Positions 1 to 8,043 of a stretch of DNA of 27,598 bases are shown one piece after another. The position numbers and the translations under genes are program-made. The notes beneath the pieces are model-generated. The model saw only the letters and a program-made list of their open reading frames with translations. It was not told the DNA's origin and did not search any database. The stretch lies in NCBI GenBank assembly GCA_001275005.1, contig JWZX01002505.1:1-27598 (forward strand), in the 5' to 3' direction. The stretch comes from Chrysochromulina tobinii (Eukaryota; Haptophyta; Prymnesiales; Chrysochromulinaceae). The stretch's first letter is position 1, and each line of letters starts with the position of its first letter.

Positions 1-450
1 CCCGCCCCCGCCCCTGCACCCGCACCCGCACTCGCACCCGCACCCGCACCCGCGGAGGAGGAGGAGGAGGCACCGTCCGATGCCTTCGTGCGAAGCCGCT
101 CGCCCGCTACGGCGCCTGGTCAGTCGCTCGAGGAGTCGAATGAGATTCTCGCGCCCGCCGAGTTCAAACTGAGCCACGACACGGCACCCGCCTCGTCGAC
201 CGCCGCGCCCGCCGCCGCCGCCGCCACGCCCGCCGCCGCCGCCTCGCCCGCGCCTGCGCCCGAGTCGGTTGCCTTAACGGAGGCCCCCGGTGACGCGTCA
301 GCTCTGAGCGACTCGCTTGCACACGAGGATTCACTCGAGGAGTCGTTTTCGTCGGCCGAGTTTGCCATCGGCCTCGCAGCCGAGGCTCAGGCTGAGGAGG
401 CACTAGGGGAGGGCTCCGGGGAGCTTGTCGGCTCGGGCGAGTTCCGATGA
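1..450 (+). CDS. 3' end of an Ala/Pro/Glu-rich protein (partial)
   Basis: The frame is open from the left edge to a TGA at 448-450, so this is the C-terminal part of a gene that starts outside the window. It has no ATG inside the window. The visible protein begins with a Pro-Ala dipeptide run, then a run of five Glu, then a Ser/Ala/Glu-rich stretch with repeated short acidic pieces (SLEES, SLAHEDSLEES, SSAEF) and an Ala-rich block. No domain is recognised. The composition suggests a disordered acidic tail. The antisense frames also stay open, but only because of the GCC/GGC-rich composition. Function is not inferred. Confidence 0.55.
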   Translation, partial: PAPAPAPAPALAPAPAPAEEEEEAPSDAFVRSRSPATAPGQSLEESNEILAPAEFKLSHDTAPASSTAAPAAAAATPAAAASPAPAPESVALTEAPGDASALSDSLAHEDSLEESFSSAEFAIGLAAEAQAEEALGEGSGELVGSGEFR

Positions 451-649
451 GCTAAGAGAGGTTGTCATCTCGAGCTACTATTTGCGAAACGAGTGTAAAA
501 TAAGTACTTCGGTGCAAGTTGCGGAGATGAGATGCCGAAGTCTTGACAGCTGACATTGCTTCGTAAGTTCCGACGGACTTGTCATTTGACTTGACTTCGA
601 GAGCAGGCCCACCCTCCGAGGGGGTCATCACAGCGGGGTTCGTCAACAA

Positions 650-1207
650 ATGCTTGCGCGCGGAGCCGGTCCCCGCCCCTCCATGCCGCTCGAGCCTCCC
701 AAGGAGGGTCCTAGCGCGGCCGAGCTACTCATCCCTGACGATGTCATGAAGGAGGCGTCGGCCTCTCAGCTCGTCGCTCTCGTGCAGCAATCTCAGGAGA
801 AGCGCATCCAGGTCGCGGCCACCTTTGACGACCAATTCGAGCACCTCGTGACGGCCGGACGCGCCGACGATTACGCGGCGCTGTGCGAGCGCTTCATGGA
901 GCGCTTCAGGGCCATCGCAGGCAACCTCGACAGGGCCGGGAGCGCCCTCGCAGCGGGGTCGGTGCATGGAGATGCACTTGCGCAGATGGTCAGAGCCATA
1001 AACGCCGAAGAGGCGCGCCGGCTGGAGCTGCAGCTGGAGCTGCAGGTGACGCGCCAGCGGCTCTCGCTCTCGGAGGCGGAGAGCGAGGAGGCACAGGGCG
1101 GCAAGCAACGCGTCACGACCCTTGAGGGCGCCCTGAGCACGAGCACGGGCAAGATCTACGAGGCGCTTGAGGAGCTGAGGTGCGAGGCGGCGGATCTGGA
1201 GGATTGA
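650..1207 (+). CDS. REX1-B domain protein (REX1BD-like, DNA-repair associated)
   Basis: An ORF of 185 aa with ATG at 650; a second in-frame ATG at 683 is an equally possible start. The protein is almost wholly helical and heptad-like. It resembles the REX1-B / human REX1BD family along its length: a block with SQLVALVQQSQEKR, a middle block with DDYAALCERFMERF followed by a predicted helix, a charged helix EEARRLELQLELQ, and a C-terminal signature KIYEALEELRCEAADLE, which parallels the family's end (K..EAI.E.L.DLR.EA.). In Chlamydomonas the REX1 locus is needed for repair of UV damage; the biochemical role of the B subunit is not established. No membrane segment or targeting peptide is evident. 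The gene converges on the minus-strand gene ending at 1351. The family call rests on pattern similarity from memory. Confidence 0.65.
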   Translation: MLARGAGPRPSMPLEPPKEGPSAAELLIPDDVMKEASASQLVALVQQSQEKRIQVAATFDDQFEHLVTAGRADDYAALCERFMERFRAIAGNLDRAGSALAAGSVHGDALAQMVRAINAEEARRLELQLELQVTRQRLSLSEAESEEAQGGKQRVTTLEGALSTSTGKIYEALEELRCEAADLED

Positions 1208-1350
1208 ACGGACGTGAAGCGAGCGCCGCGTGAAGCGATGCTTACCAACAAAAATACAAGCCACACCATACACACGAAAACAGAGCGTCGTCCGCAGCAG
1301 TGTACCGCAAGACGAAAGAAGAAACCGCAAGTGCACCTCGACTCGCACGG

Positions 1351-3132
1351 TCACGCGCTCTCGGGATTCTCTCTCCGCGCGGGAGATGCCATCTCGGGAT
1401 TCTCTCTCCGCGCGGGAGATGCCAGAAAGGGGGATGCGGGAGATCCCTGGGGAGATGCATGCTGTTCCGGCTTCCTGCGCAGGTCGTCGGGCGCGTCTTT
1501 GTGCCACTGCCAAAGGTGCTGCGTCTTGCCCTCCTGCGTCGCAAATTCAGGCGAGAGAGGCAGCCCTCGCACCAGCACGTCCACCTGGTGTAAGCGGGTG
1601 AGCGTCTGCAGCTGGGGGTACGACGACGAGCCGGCGATCTCGTCCCATTGGAGGTAAGTTTCGTCAAGGACTTTGACTCCGGCGTGGATGTCGGGGATGA
1701 GCGCGCCGAGCTCCGCCTGCACGGCGCGCAACGCCACGGCCAGCGGATCCTCGTCGTCGTAGAGCGGCCCGGAAGGCAGCTGATGACGCTTACGACGGCG
1801 CCCGGCCGCGAGCTGCTGCCCCACGCAGACCAGGTGGCGGTTGGTGCCCACGGCGACGCGTACGACAAGGCGGATGGCGCTCAGACAGCGGAAGATCTTG
1901 CCGTCCACCATCACCATCTTCGCGTCGCCATTTTCGAGCTCCACCAAGAGGTCAGCCACCGCCTTCGCGCTCCCGCTGCCCCAGGCCTCCACACCGATGC
2001 CATGGTGTGAAAGCCAACTGCCGAGCTCCTTGGCGTCCTTGAAGGCGCCCGCACCAATGCTCTTCGTCTTATCCTTGAGCACGTTGTACACGTCGACGCT
2101 CTTCTTGGGCGCGCCTTTGCCGCCCTTGCCGGCGCGCGTCGGCGAGCTCAACGGCGCAGGGAGGGCAGGCAGCGAGTACGACGAGATCAGGTTCGAGATT
2201 CGAAAGGCGTCGGTCACGATGGAGAAGGGGTATGCCTCAGACGCGAGGCTCTCGAGTGACTTCATGCGCTGGTCGCTCTTGCGCCGGGACTGCTCCGACT
2301 TCATCACGTGATGCCCGGCGGCGTAATCAATCTCCTCCTCTCCCATCTCCAGCCGCACCGCTGCGATCACCTTGCCGATCGACTGCAGGCTCCCTGTGGG
2401 GCCCATACAACCTTCTGGCTTGGGGCCGCCCGCCACGACGTTGATGAAATCCTCAAGGGTCAGCCGCAGCCCGAACTCCCCAAACTCGGGCCGCTCCTCG
2501 AGCATCTCGCGCGCGTTCTTCATCACCTCTGCCTCCTCATGCATGCTGTAACCAAAGGATCGGAGTGCGAGCGTGAGCTCATCGAGGTTGATCGTACCCG
2601 GGATGCGGCTGGTCGGACCCACGGGCTTTTCCACCTCGAGCGCCATGAAACATGCTGAGAGCGCGTACGTCTGATCGGTCGTGAGCGTCTCGCGCACATC
2701 GTCGACCATCCGATCGCGGTGCTTCTGAATGCGAAGATCAGCCTCGAAGTTTGACTTCTGCCTCATCATCATCTTGCGCCGCTTCTCCGTCTGAAACGCG
2801 AGCGGTGCGCTCTGCGCGATCTTCATGCTCAGTGCGCGGCGCAGTTGCTTCGTCTCGGCGAGCGATTGCTGCGAGGCCGAGGCCCGAATCATTCGCGCTT
2901 CGTGCAGCATCATCTTGGGCATGCTGGCAGGCTCCGCCGAGAGGATAGCTGGCAGCGAGGAGCTTCCGGAAGGCGCCAGCCGCCGCACGATCGGGAGGTC
3001 GCTCTCGAGTGGGTACTGCCTTTCGATTGGGTCCAGTACATTGTAGGGTCGGGTGAGTGGGAGGCGCATCCTCTCGGCGCCGCCGCCAAGCACTGTCGTC
3101 GCAGAAACTGTTTCTCTACCCTGCTTCTCCAT
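1351..3132 (-). CDS. EF-hand-like protein with conserved algal C-terminal region
   Basis: 593 aa from the ATG at 3132; upstream in-frame codons are open but include no ATG. The N-terminal third is charged and helical. A middle part has a degenerate EF-hand-pair look: a helix with FMALEVE, then GTINLDELTLALRSFGY, then LTLEDFINVV. Most Ca-ligating residues are missing, so calcium binding is doubtful. The C-terminal third begins near KSIGAGAFKDAKELGSWLSHHGIGV and contains R.LPSGPLYDDEDPLAVALRAVQAELG, a Nudix-box-like helix lacking the full GX5EX7REUXEEXGU signature, then YPQLQTLTRLHQVDVLVRGLP. This arrangement is common in uncharacterised stramenopile and haptophyte proteins. The last 22 codons contain an 11-residue tandem duplication (ASPARRENPE twice). 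Enzyme activity is not claimed. It lies head-to-tail with the next minus-strand gene. Confidence 0.6.
   Translation of the reverse strand: MEKQGRETVSATTVLGGGAERMRLPLTRPYNVLDPIERQYPLESDLPIVRRLAPSGSSSLPAILSAEPASMPKMMLHEARMIRASASQQSLAETKQLRRALSMKIAQSAPLAFQTEKRRKMMMRQKSNFEADLRIQKHRDRMVDDVRETLTTDQTYALSACFMALEVEKPVGPTSRIPGTINLDELTLALRSFGYSMHEEAEVMKNAREMLEERPEFGEFGLRLTLEDFINVVAGGPKPEGCMGPTGSLQSIGKVIAAVRLEMGEEEIDYAAGHHVMKSEQSRRKSDQRMKSLESLASEAYPFSIVTDAFRISNLISSYSLPALPAPLSSPTRAGKGGKGAPKKSVDVYNVLKDKTKSIGAGAFKDAKELGSWLSHHGIGVEAWGSGSAKAVADLLVELENGDAKMVMVDGKIFRCLSAIRLVVRVAVGTNRHLVCVGQQLAAGRRRKRHQLPSGPLYDDEDPLAVALRAVQAELGALIPDIHAGVKVLDETYLQWDEIAGSSSYPQLQTLTRLHQVDVLVRGLPLSPEFATQEGKTQHLWQWHKDAPDDLRRKPEQHASPQGSPASPFLASPARRENPEMASPARRENPESA
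1359..1424 (+). repeat. 33-bp tandem duplication at the 3' end of a CDS
   Basis: Two adjacent 33-bp copies beginning tctcgggattctctctcc lie inside the last codons of the minus-strand gene. They add 11 residues (ASPARRENPE plus M or S) in frame. The copies are nearly identical, so the duplication is recent. Confidence 0.9.
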
Positions 3133-3369
3133 CCCGGGGCATGAACAGTTTTCAGCTGTGAAAACGGCCGAGGGGAGGGTCTTAAAGTTAAGTGAGCCAA
3201 GGCCCAAGCTGAGTTAAGCTGAGCCAAGAGGCAGCTAGTGATCTGATCGCTTGCGAGTCCGCTGCGCGTTGTCGCGATTGCCAGGCAGGCGTCAGGCTCA
3301 CATGGACATGCTCTGACTCGACGCCAACAGGCCATACAGTCTCCCTTATGTCGCTTTCTTCTCTTGCTC

Positions 3370-4203
3370 TCAGAACGCGTACAGCGATACTGTGGAGCTC
3401 TGCTGCTTGGCGAACGCTGCGTTAGCCTCCTCGAGCTCTTCGAGCGTCTTCTTTTTCGTGCGCGGCGGCTCGCCAGCGGCTGTTCCTTCGGCCATCGCCG
3501 CCTTCTCGGCCGCCATTCTGGCACGGATGGTCCTGAGCTTCTCGTCTTCCTCCTCGAGCTGACGAACGCGCTCGGCGTAGGCCGCTTGGAGCTTGCGCAC
3601 CGCCTCCCTTCCCTCAGCTTGCTGTACTTCTGAGAAGGACTCGAACACCGTCTTCAATGCATCGCGAGCCTGCTCGTACTGCCTCGCCATGATCAGGTAC
3701 TCATCCGATGTGATCACTCCGCTACCCGCGCCCGCGGTGAGCTTGACGCCGTTGAGAATGCCCGCAGCCTCCGCGCCAGCGTCTCCAAACGTTGCCAGCT
3801 TCGAGCTCCGAAGCAGCACGTCCACGCTCTGCTTCAGCTCGTTGCGAGTAATGGGTGGCCATCGGCCCGCTTCCTTGCGCTGCTGTTCGGTGAGGCTCTC
3901 AACGTCCCTCGCCGATTGAACCAGTATGGTCTGCATGGCCGCTGTGGTCTCAGCGACCTGCAGTACCATGGCAGCAGGTGGGAGTGGCAAAGGCTGTTCG
4001 GCAGCCGCCGCTCGACGCACGTTCTGGCTAGCCAGGGCCATGGCAGCACCGAGTCCGAAGACTTGCCGGCGAGAGCATGGCGCACAGAAAGCTGCAAAAA
4101 TGCTTACCGTCGTCGCGCTGCCGTCGCGGCCAATAGGTAATCGCGGCAGCTGGCATGCGCGCTGTTGCGGCAGCAGCAGCGCGATCATGAATGGCGCGAG
4201 CAT
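3370..4203 (-). CDS. probable thylakoid-lumen protein with twin-arginine-type signal
   Basis: 277 aa from the ATG at 4203; the GTG before it is not needed. Residues 1-20 are hydrophobic like a secretory signal (MLAPFMIALLLP). A basic stretch follows, then SRRQVFGLGAAMALASQNVRRAAAA at about residues 45-70: twin Arg, hydrophobic core and an Ala-rich cleavage region. This three-part N-terminus is what secondary-plastid algae use to send proteins to the thylakoid lumen. The mature part (about 205 aa) is helical and soluble, with KLQAAYAERVRQLEEEDEKL near the end. It recalls helical-bundle lumen proteins of the PsbQ kind, but no family is recognised. A GTAAGC occurs within the N-terminal coding region (near 4110), so a small intron there cannot be excluded; using it would disturb the RR motif. 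Confidence 0.6.
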   Translation of the reverse strand: MLAPFMIALLLPQQRACQLPRLPIGRDGSATTVSIFAAFCAPCSRRQVFGLGAAMALASQNVRRAAAAEQPLPLPPAAMVLQVAETTAAMQTILVQSARDVESLTEQQRKEAGRWPPITRNELKQSVDVLLRSSKLATFGDAGAEAAGILNGVKLTAGAGSGVITSDEYLIMARQYEQARDALKTVFESFSEVQQAEGREAVRKLQAAYAERVRQLEEEDEKLRTIRARMAAEKAAMAEGTAAGEPPRTKKKTLEELEEANAAFAKQQSSTVSLYAF

Positions 4204-4299
4204 CACGAGAGGACGCGTCCCCGCGAAGTGGACGTGCTCGCTTTCCAGCCGATATCCAGGTAGTACCGTGTGTGTCCCGGCTCCCCCCGGTGTCTTTTT

Positions 4300-4330
4300 A
4301 CCGGTAGCACTATAGAACCGGTAGCACTAT
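4300..4330 (+). repeat. short tandem repeat ACCGGTAGCACTAT
   Basis: The 14-mer ACCGGTAGCACTAT occurs at 4300 and again at 4317, separated by three bases, in the intergenic stretch 4204-4479 between the divergent lumen-protein and cyclin genes. It could be a duplicated regulatory site for either gene, but nothing else supports that. Confidence 0.6.
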
Positions 4331-4479
4331 GACAGGGTTCTAGAAACCCCTCGAACATGGGATGCTCCTGCGGAATTCGGGTTTGGTCAAACCGAAAACC
4401 AAATGTCCGGATAGAGTGCTTACCAAGCCTACAGTATTAGCTTTCCTCACAACCACTAGGCTGCAAGCACTTCGACATC

Positions 4480-6156
4480 ATGGCGTGTCTGGGCAAGTAC
4501 TTGAATGGGGTGGACCCGGCAAATATCACGTCGCTCGAAGAGTTGCTCGAGAAGACCGACCTGAAGAGCGTGCATGAGCTCCTGAAGCAGCAGGGCATCG
4601 CGACGCTCGAGGCGTTCATGATGCTCACACCATCGGCCATCGAGACCATGGGAGTGACCAAGGGCCTCAGGATTCGCCTGCTTCGTGCGGCCGAAATGAT
4701 GCGGCAAGCCCGCCCGGTCGAGTTTCCACGCGAGGAGGATGCCCTCATGTCCGACACGGGAGAAGCCGACACTATGCCGCCGAAGCACAACTCGACGAGC
4801 TCATTATACATAGACTCGACGATCTCGTCGCCCGACTTCACCCGGGTGGTCTTCTGCGTCTCGATCCTCGTCCACGACCTGATCGTCGAGGGCGAGGCCT
4901 CGCACCAGGCCAAGCTTGCGGCCGGCCTCACGCCCACCAACCCGTGCGCTCTCTTCCGCCCCAAGGAGATCTTCGTCACGGGCAAGCGCCAGCGTGAAGA
5001 AGACGATACGTCCGTGCGCGGCGGTCCGCTCGCGCGGCCGGCAGCACCCGCGCCGCAGCCTACGACTTTCGCCGTCGGCGCCTCGTCCTCCAGTGCGGCT
5101 GCTCAGATGATGCCGCCACCGCCGCCGCGCCAAGCTATGCGTCAAGCGTCGTCAAGTGATGCGGTATCGATGGATTGCACCGGGTACGGCGACGCGGGAG
5201 CGGCGGCCAGCACGACACCATCCCCACCGCCGCCAAGGACGGTGCTCGTGGAGGCGCCGCCGCATCAGCCGCCCCTCTGGATGAGCAGCAGCAGCAGCAG
5301 CAGCGCCTCTGGTGGGTACAACCCTAATATGGATGGGCGCCCTAATATGGATGATCGCCCTAATATGGGTTCCTCGGCTTGTGCAGACTCCACCTCGTGC
5401 GCCGCCAACGCTGCCGAGCCCATGGACACCGAAATCCCTAGCGAGGACGAGATTTGTCAGGCCCTGCAGCAGATGCATGCGCTCATGCGCATGCATCCGG
5501 GCTGCCTGGTGGTGGCGATGATCTACATTGAGCGCTTGCGGCGCGGCACGCATTCAGATCTCCTCGTGTCGACGTGGCAGCCGACGCTCTTCGCCGCCGT
5601 CATCCTCGCACAAAAGGTGTGGGAAGATGGCCGGCACTATCGAGCACCGAAGGACTACGTGCTTCTCAATGCGGTGCGCTCCGCCTGCCCCCCTTGCACG
5701 CCCCTCACCTGCCCCCCTTCCGCGCTTCTCAATGCGGTGCGCTCCGCCTGCCCCCCTTGCACGTCACTCTTCCCCTCACCCCTCAGACGCCCCTCACCTG
5801 CCCCCCTTCCCCACTCCTCACCTGCCCCCCCCCGCCCGCCCACTCCCCACTCCCAGACGGTGACGAAGGCGCAGATGGCCCAGCTCGAGCGAGATTTCCT
5901 TCAGGCGATCGACTACAACGTGGGTATCAAGGCGGCCGTCTACACCGAATGGTACTTCAAGATCTGCACCTTCGCCGAGCGGCTGAGCGCGCCCCTCCGA
6001 CCACTGGGCAAAGATGTGGCCACGCTGCTTGAGATTCGAGGCGCGGCGTTTGAGGAGAAGATTCTCGCCGAGCGCCCCCAGTCGCAATCTGACCCCACCT
6101 TGTCGGACAGCTGCAAGGCGCCGCCCGCGCCGCGCTCGCGCATCGTGCTGAGCTGA
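4480..6156 (+). CDS. cyclin Y-like protein with N-terminal SAM-like segment
   Basis: The ATG at 4480 opens an uninterrupted frame of 558 codons. Residues 1-85 look like a SAM-type helical bundle (SLEELLEKTDLKSVHELL, then LTPSAIETMGVTKGLRIRLL). A long low-complexity linker rich in Pro and Ser follows. The cyclin box spans roughly residues 320-510 and reads as the cyclin Y type: CLVVAMIYIERL, then STWQPTLFAAVILAQKVWED, then LERDFLQAIDYNV, then VYTEWYFKICTFAE. Cyclin Y partners CDK14/16-class kinases at membranes in animals; here only the fold is claimed. An intron at 5674-5856 (183 nt, GTGCGC...CCCAG) interrupts the box between LNA and TVTKAQ; it is a multiple of three and stop-free, so the frame also reads through it. 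Removing it gives about 497 aa and restores the family's spacing. A second candidate intron (5312-5386, 75 nt) lies in the linker. Confidence 0.8.
   Translation: MACLGKYLNGVDPANITSLEELLEKTDLKSVHELLKQQGIATLEAFMMLTPSAIETMGVTKGLRIRLLRAAEMMRQARPVEFPREEDALMSDTGEADTMPPKHNSTSSLYIDSTISSPDFTRVVFCVSILVHDLIVEGEASHQAKLAAGLTPTNPCALFRPKEIFVTGKRQREEDDTSVRGGPLARPAAPAPQPTTFAVGASSSSAAAQMMPPPPPRQAMRQASSSDAVSMDCTGYGDAGAAASTTPSPPPPRTVLVEAPPHQPPLWMSSSSSSSASGGYNPNMDGRPNMDDRPNMGSSACADSTSCAANAAEPMDTEIPSEDEICQALQQMHALMRMHPGCLVVAMIYIERLRRGTHSDLLVSTWQPTLFAAVILAQKVWEDGRHYRAPKDYVLLNAVRSACPPCTPLTCPPSALLNAVRSACPPCTSLFPSPLRRPSPAPLPHSSPAPPRPPTPHSQTVTKAQMAQLERDFLQAIDYNVGIKAAVYTEWYFKICTFAERLSAPLRPLGKDVATLLEIRGAAFEEKILAERPQSQSDPTLSDSCKAPPAPRSRIVLS
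5312..5386 (+). repeat. CCCTAATATGG triple repeat, possible 75-nt intron
   Basis: Three copies of CCCTAATATGG spaced by 18 bp lie between a GTGGGT and a CTTGTGCAG. If spliced, exactly 75 nt (25 codons) are removed and the frame is kept; if not, they encode an Asn-Met-Asp repeat. The same undecamer is repeated at 6847-6872, inside a different gene and between duplicated flanks. Confidence 0.5.
5661..5763 (+). repeat. 40-bp direct duplication of exon end plus 5' splice site in the cyclin intron
   Basis: Bases 5661-5700 and 5724-5763 are identical over 40 bp, with period 63. Each copy contains the exon end CTCAATGCG and the splice donor GTGCGC, so the intron has two donor sites, at 5674 and 5737, both keeping the frame (introns of 183 and 120 nt). 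Use of the second would add 21 codons to the cyclin box. Confidence 0.85.
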
Positions 6157-6619
6157 CGCGCGCACGCGCACGCGTCGTCGCGTCTACACTTGCTTCACTG
6201 ACGGTCCCCCGCGTCTGGTCTGTACTATGCGGGGCGAACCAGCCGTAACTATCTGTTCGTCCGATCGTCTAATCTCCCTTATGGACGGGAGGCCCGCAGA
6301 CTGGGGCCGATACGCCGATTATGATTCGGTTATGTGTTCTAGGTACTAACTAGCCGTGGTGTGCCGAGAAATGTGACACTGTGTGCATGACCCTCGAATT
6401 TCGAATTAACGAAAAATAACGCGGAGCTACTTCGGGCCCCGAGCTACGCGGCTACATCCTTCGTATAGCGCGGGCGCGCGGGCGCGCCGCGCGCCTCGAG
6501 CACGTGCGCGAGGGCCACCGAGATTCTCACCGAGATTCTCCCCAAGGCTCCAACAAGGCTCCCTCAATAGTCACCGAGGGACGTCTCGAGGGGCGCACGC
6601 GGTGCCACGTAGAGGTCGA
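6157..6619. other. non-coding stretch after the cyclin gene
   Basis: No convincing ORF. The stretch drops in GC around 6290-6420 (runs such as gaattaacgaaaaataac), then turns very GC-rich at 6465-6500 with CG alternation. It probably holds the 3' end of the cyclin mRNA. No clear polyadenylation signal or promoter is recognised. Confidence 0.4.
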
Positions 6620-7560
6620 TCAGGTCTCCATGAAAGCCTCCAACGGCCTCGCCCTCGCCGCCGCCCTCGCCGCCGCCCTCGCCGCCGCCCACACCTCCCG
6701 ACCAGCGAACGCCGTCGTGAGCGCCGCCCATGCGCCAAGGTACAGCTGCATGCGAGTGCTCAATACGGCGCCATTTCCCACAGACGATCGTCCATGCGTC
6801 AAGGTACAGCTGCGCTGCACACAGTAGCCAAAGGGCGGCGAGCCATCCCTAATATGGTCATCCCTAATATGGTCACACAGTGGCCAAAGGGGGACGAGCC
6901 AGCGGACGCGGTGGCAAGCGCCCGTAACAGCGACGCAGCTCGCCCCATCGAAGCCTGAGGTCGGCCAGCATCGCGAGCATCGGCCACAGGAGGAGGGCGA
7001 TCGCTGGGAGGACCGTCTGTGGGGAAATGGCGCCGTGATGAGCACTTGCATGCAGGGCGATCGCTGGGAGGACCGTCTCTCGCACGCTCGGCACGGCGCC
7101 GATCTCGTCGGGAGCTCCGCCGATCTCGTCGGGAGCTCCGCCCATCCGTCGGCTGAGCTCGTGTGACCAGAGCACAGACGAGCCAAAGGCGGGTGCGGGG
7201 ATGGCCGCGAGGAGGCCGAAGCGCACACCGAGGAGGAGGGCGCTGTTGAGGCTGAGCGCACGGGTGAACACTACCACGGACGGCGCGTGCGGCGAGGCCT
7301 TATCGATCGAGAAGTACAGAAGGTACAAGACGAGGGTGCCTTCTGATGGGCTGACGAGCTGGCTTTGCTGGGATCTGGTCGTGGGCAGCCCGTCGTCCTC
7401 TCGAGTTCGGCGAGCGCGACCACCTGAGCGCACTGCTCAGGTCTGACCAGATGTGCCTTGCTGGGCGCAAAGTACACGATGAGCGCGACGAAGCTAAGGA
7501 AGAAGAGACGCTCGACGATCCACGGGAGCGATGAAGGCTCGGCGCGGAGTGCTCGGCACC
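6620..7560 (-). CDS. multi-pass membrane protein gene, exons unresolved, PIG-C-like in part
   Basis: Several minus-strand segments look like membrane-protein coding but lie in different frames: LPWIVERLFFLSFVALIVYFAPSK (about 7470-7530), then EGTLVLYLLYF and FTRALSLNSALLLGVRFG (about 7195-7340), then LPAIALLLWPMLAML, then VRWLVPLWPLC and QLYLGAWAALTTAFAG (about 6690-6910). The pieces LSLNSALL and LLWPML, in this order, resemble GPI-GlcNAc-transferase subunit C (PIG-C/GPI2), but the family's C-terminal GPWDE motif is not seen. The region holds two copies of the introner-like element and one CCCTAATATGG insertion, each flanked by duplicated exon sequence, plus a 21-bp tandem duplication at 7098-7139. 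I cannot give a unique gene model; it may be intron-rich or decaying. The start is probably near 7540-7600. Confidence 0.35.
6748..6783 (+). mobile_element. introner-like element copy 1 (plus orientation)
   Basis: 36 nt starting GCATGC, with the branch-like CTCAA box, CGGCGCC and a 3' end TTTCCCACAG. It is flanked by direct repeats of 19 bp, 6729-6747 and 6793-6811, with one mismatch. Orientation is opposite to the other five copies and to the membrane-protein gene suspected here. Confidence 0.75.
6818..6900 (+). mobile_element. second small insertion: CCCTAATATGG pair between 27-bp direct repeats
   Basis: Bases 6818-6844 and 6874-6900 match at 24 of 27 positions. Between them lie two copies of ATCCCTAATATGGTC. 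The net insertion is 56 bp. On the plus strand the segment ends GTCACACAG, an acceptor-like 3' end. Removing the insert restores an open minus-strand reading frame through a hydrophobic segment, so the target was probably coding on the minus strand. Confidence 0.65.
6994..7076 (-). mobile_element. introner-like element copy 2 with perfect 23-bp flanking duplication
   Basis: The element body is 7017-7053 on the minus strand (37 nt): GCATGC, then CTCAT, CGGCGCC, and TTTCCCCACAG at its 3' end. The flanks 6994-7016 and 7054-7076 are identical over 23 bp. With the donor GT taken from the upstream duplicate, a 57-nt intron is removed and the frame of the surrounding membrane segment is kept. Identity of the flanks indicates a young insertion. 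Confidence 0.8.
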
Positions 7561-8043
7561 CTTGTCATGGCTGGTGGCGACCTCTGTGCCATGGCCCGCA
7601 CGCTTTGTGGCCGCAGCACGCTCTTGGGCAAGCGTGGGTTGAACGCTCTTGGGCGTGCTGCTGCTACGCTGCTCACGCAAGAAAGACATGCGCAAAACAT
7701 GAACCTCGAGATCGATGCTGACACTGCGTGGCCTACGAGGTTCCTACACACGAAGAGGCTCGAGAGCGAGAGGACATCGGCACATCGGCCATCCTGTGAC
7801 CGCTTTTCGAAGCCTAAGATTTCTTCGAAGTCAAAAATTGGATCCACAAATGAGGAATCTCCGGACCGTGAGAGGTCAAGCATGCGTTCCCATTTTCTAT
7901 CAAAATTGGAAAAAAGAGGGGTCGGCCGCCGCGTGGTCACGAGAAAAGGTGTCCCTTTCCCCTTGCCTCCCTTTGCCCGCGCCGCGTCCCGCGTCGGCCG
8001 TCATTGACCCGGGACTCGGAGCGGATCGCGCTCTCAGACAAAC
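7561..8043. other. region upstream of the small basic protein gene, no supported gene
   Basis: Both strands have open frames here but none shows a recognisable domain or clean start. Bases 7800-7920 are relatively AT-rich (aagatttcttcgaagtca, then ctatcaaaattgg). The stretch lies between the minus-strand membrane gene and the plus-strand gene at 8044, so it probably holds promoters for both. Confidence 0.4.

Noticed and set aside
1242-1868. Minus-strand ORF of 208 codons overlapping the 1351-3132 gene
   Set aside because: Out-of-frame shadow of the same strand, Arg/Ser-rich without structure.
6630-6958. Plus-strand gene of 94 codons spliced over 6740-6783, starting MKASNGLALAAALAAAL
   Set aside because: The splice joins frames neatly and the start looks like a signal peptide, but the rest is low-complexity and the minus strand reads better as membrane protein once the insertions are removed. 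Kept only as an alternative.
7531-8007. Plus-strand ORF of 158 codons
   Set aside because: No domain, poor composition, and it overlaps the likely 5' end of the minus-strand gene and the promoter of the 8044 gene.
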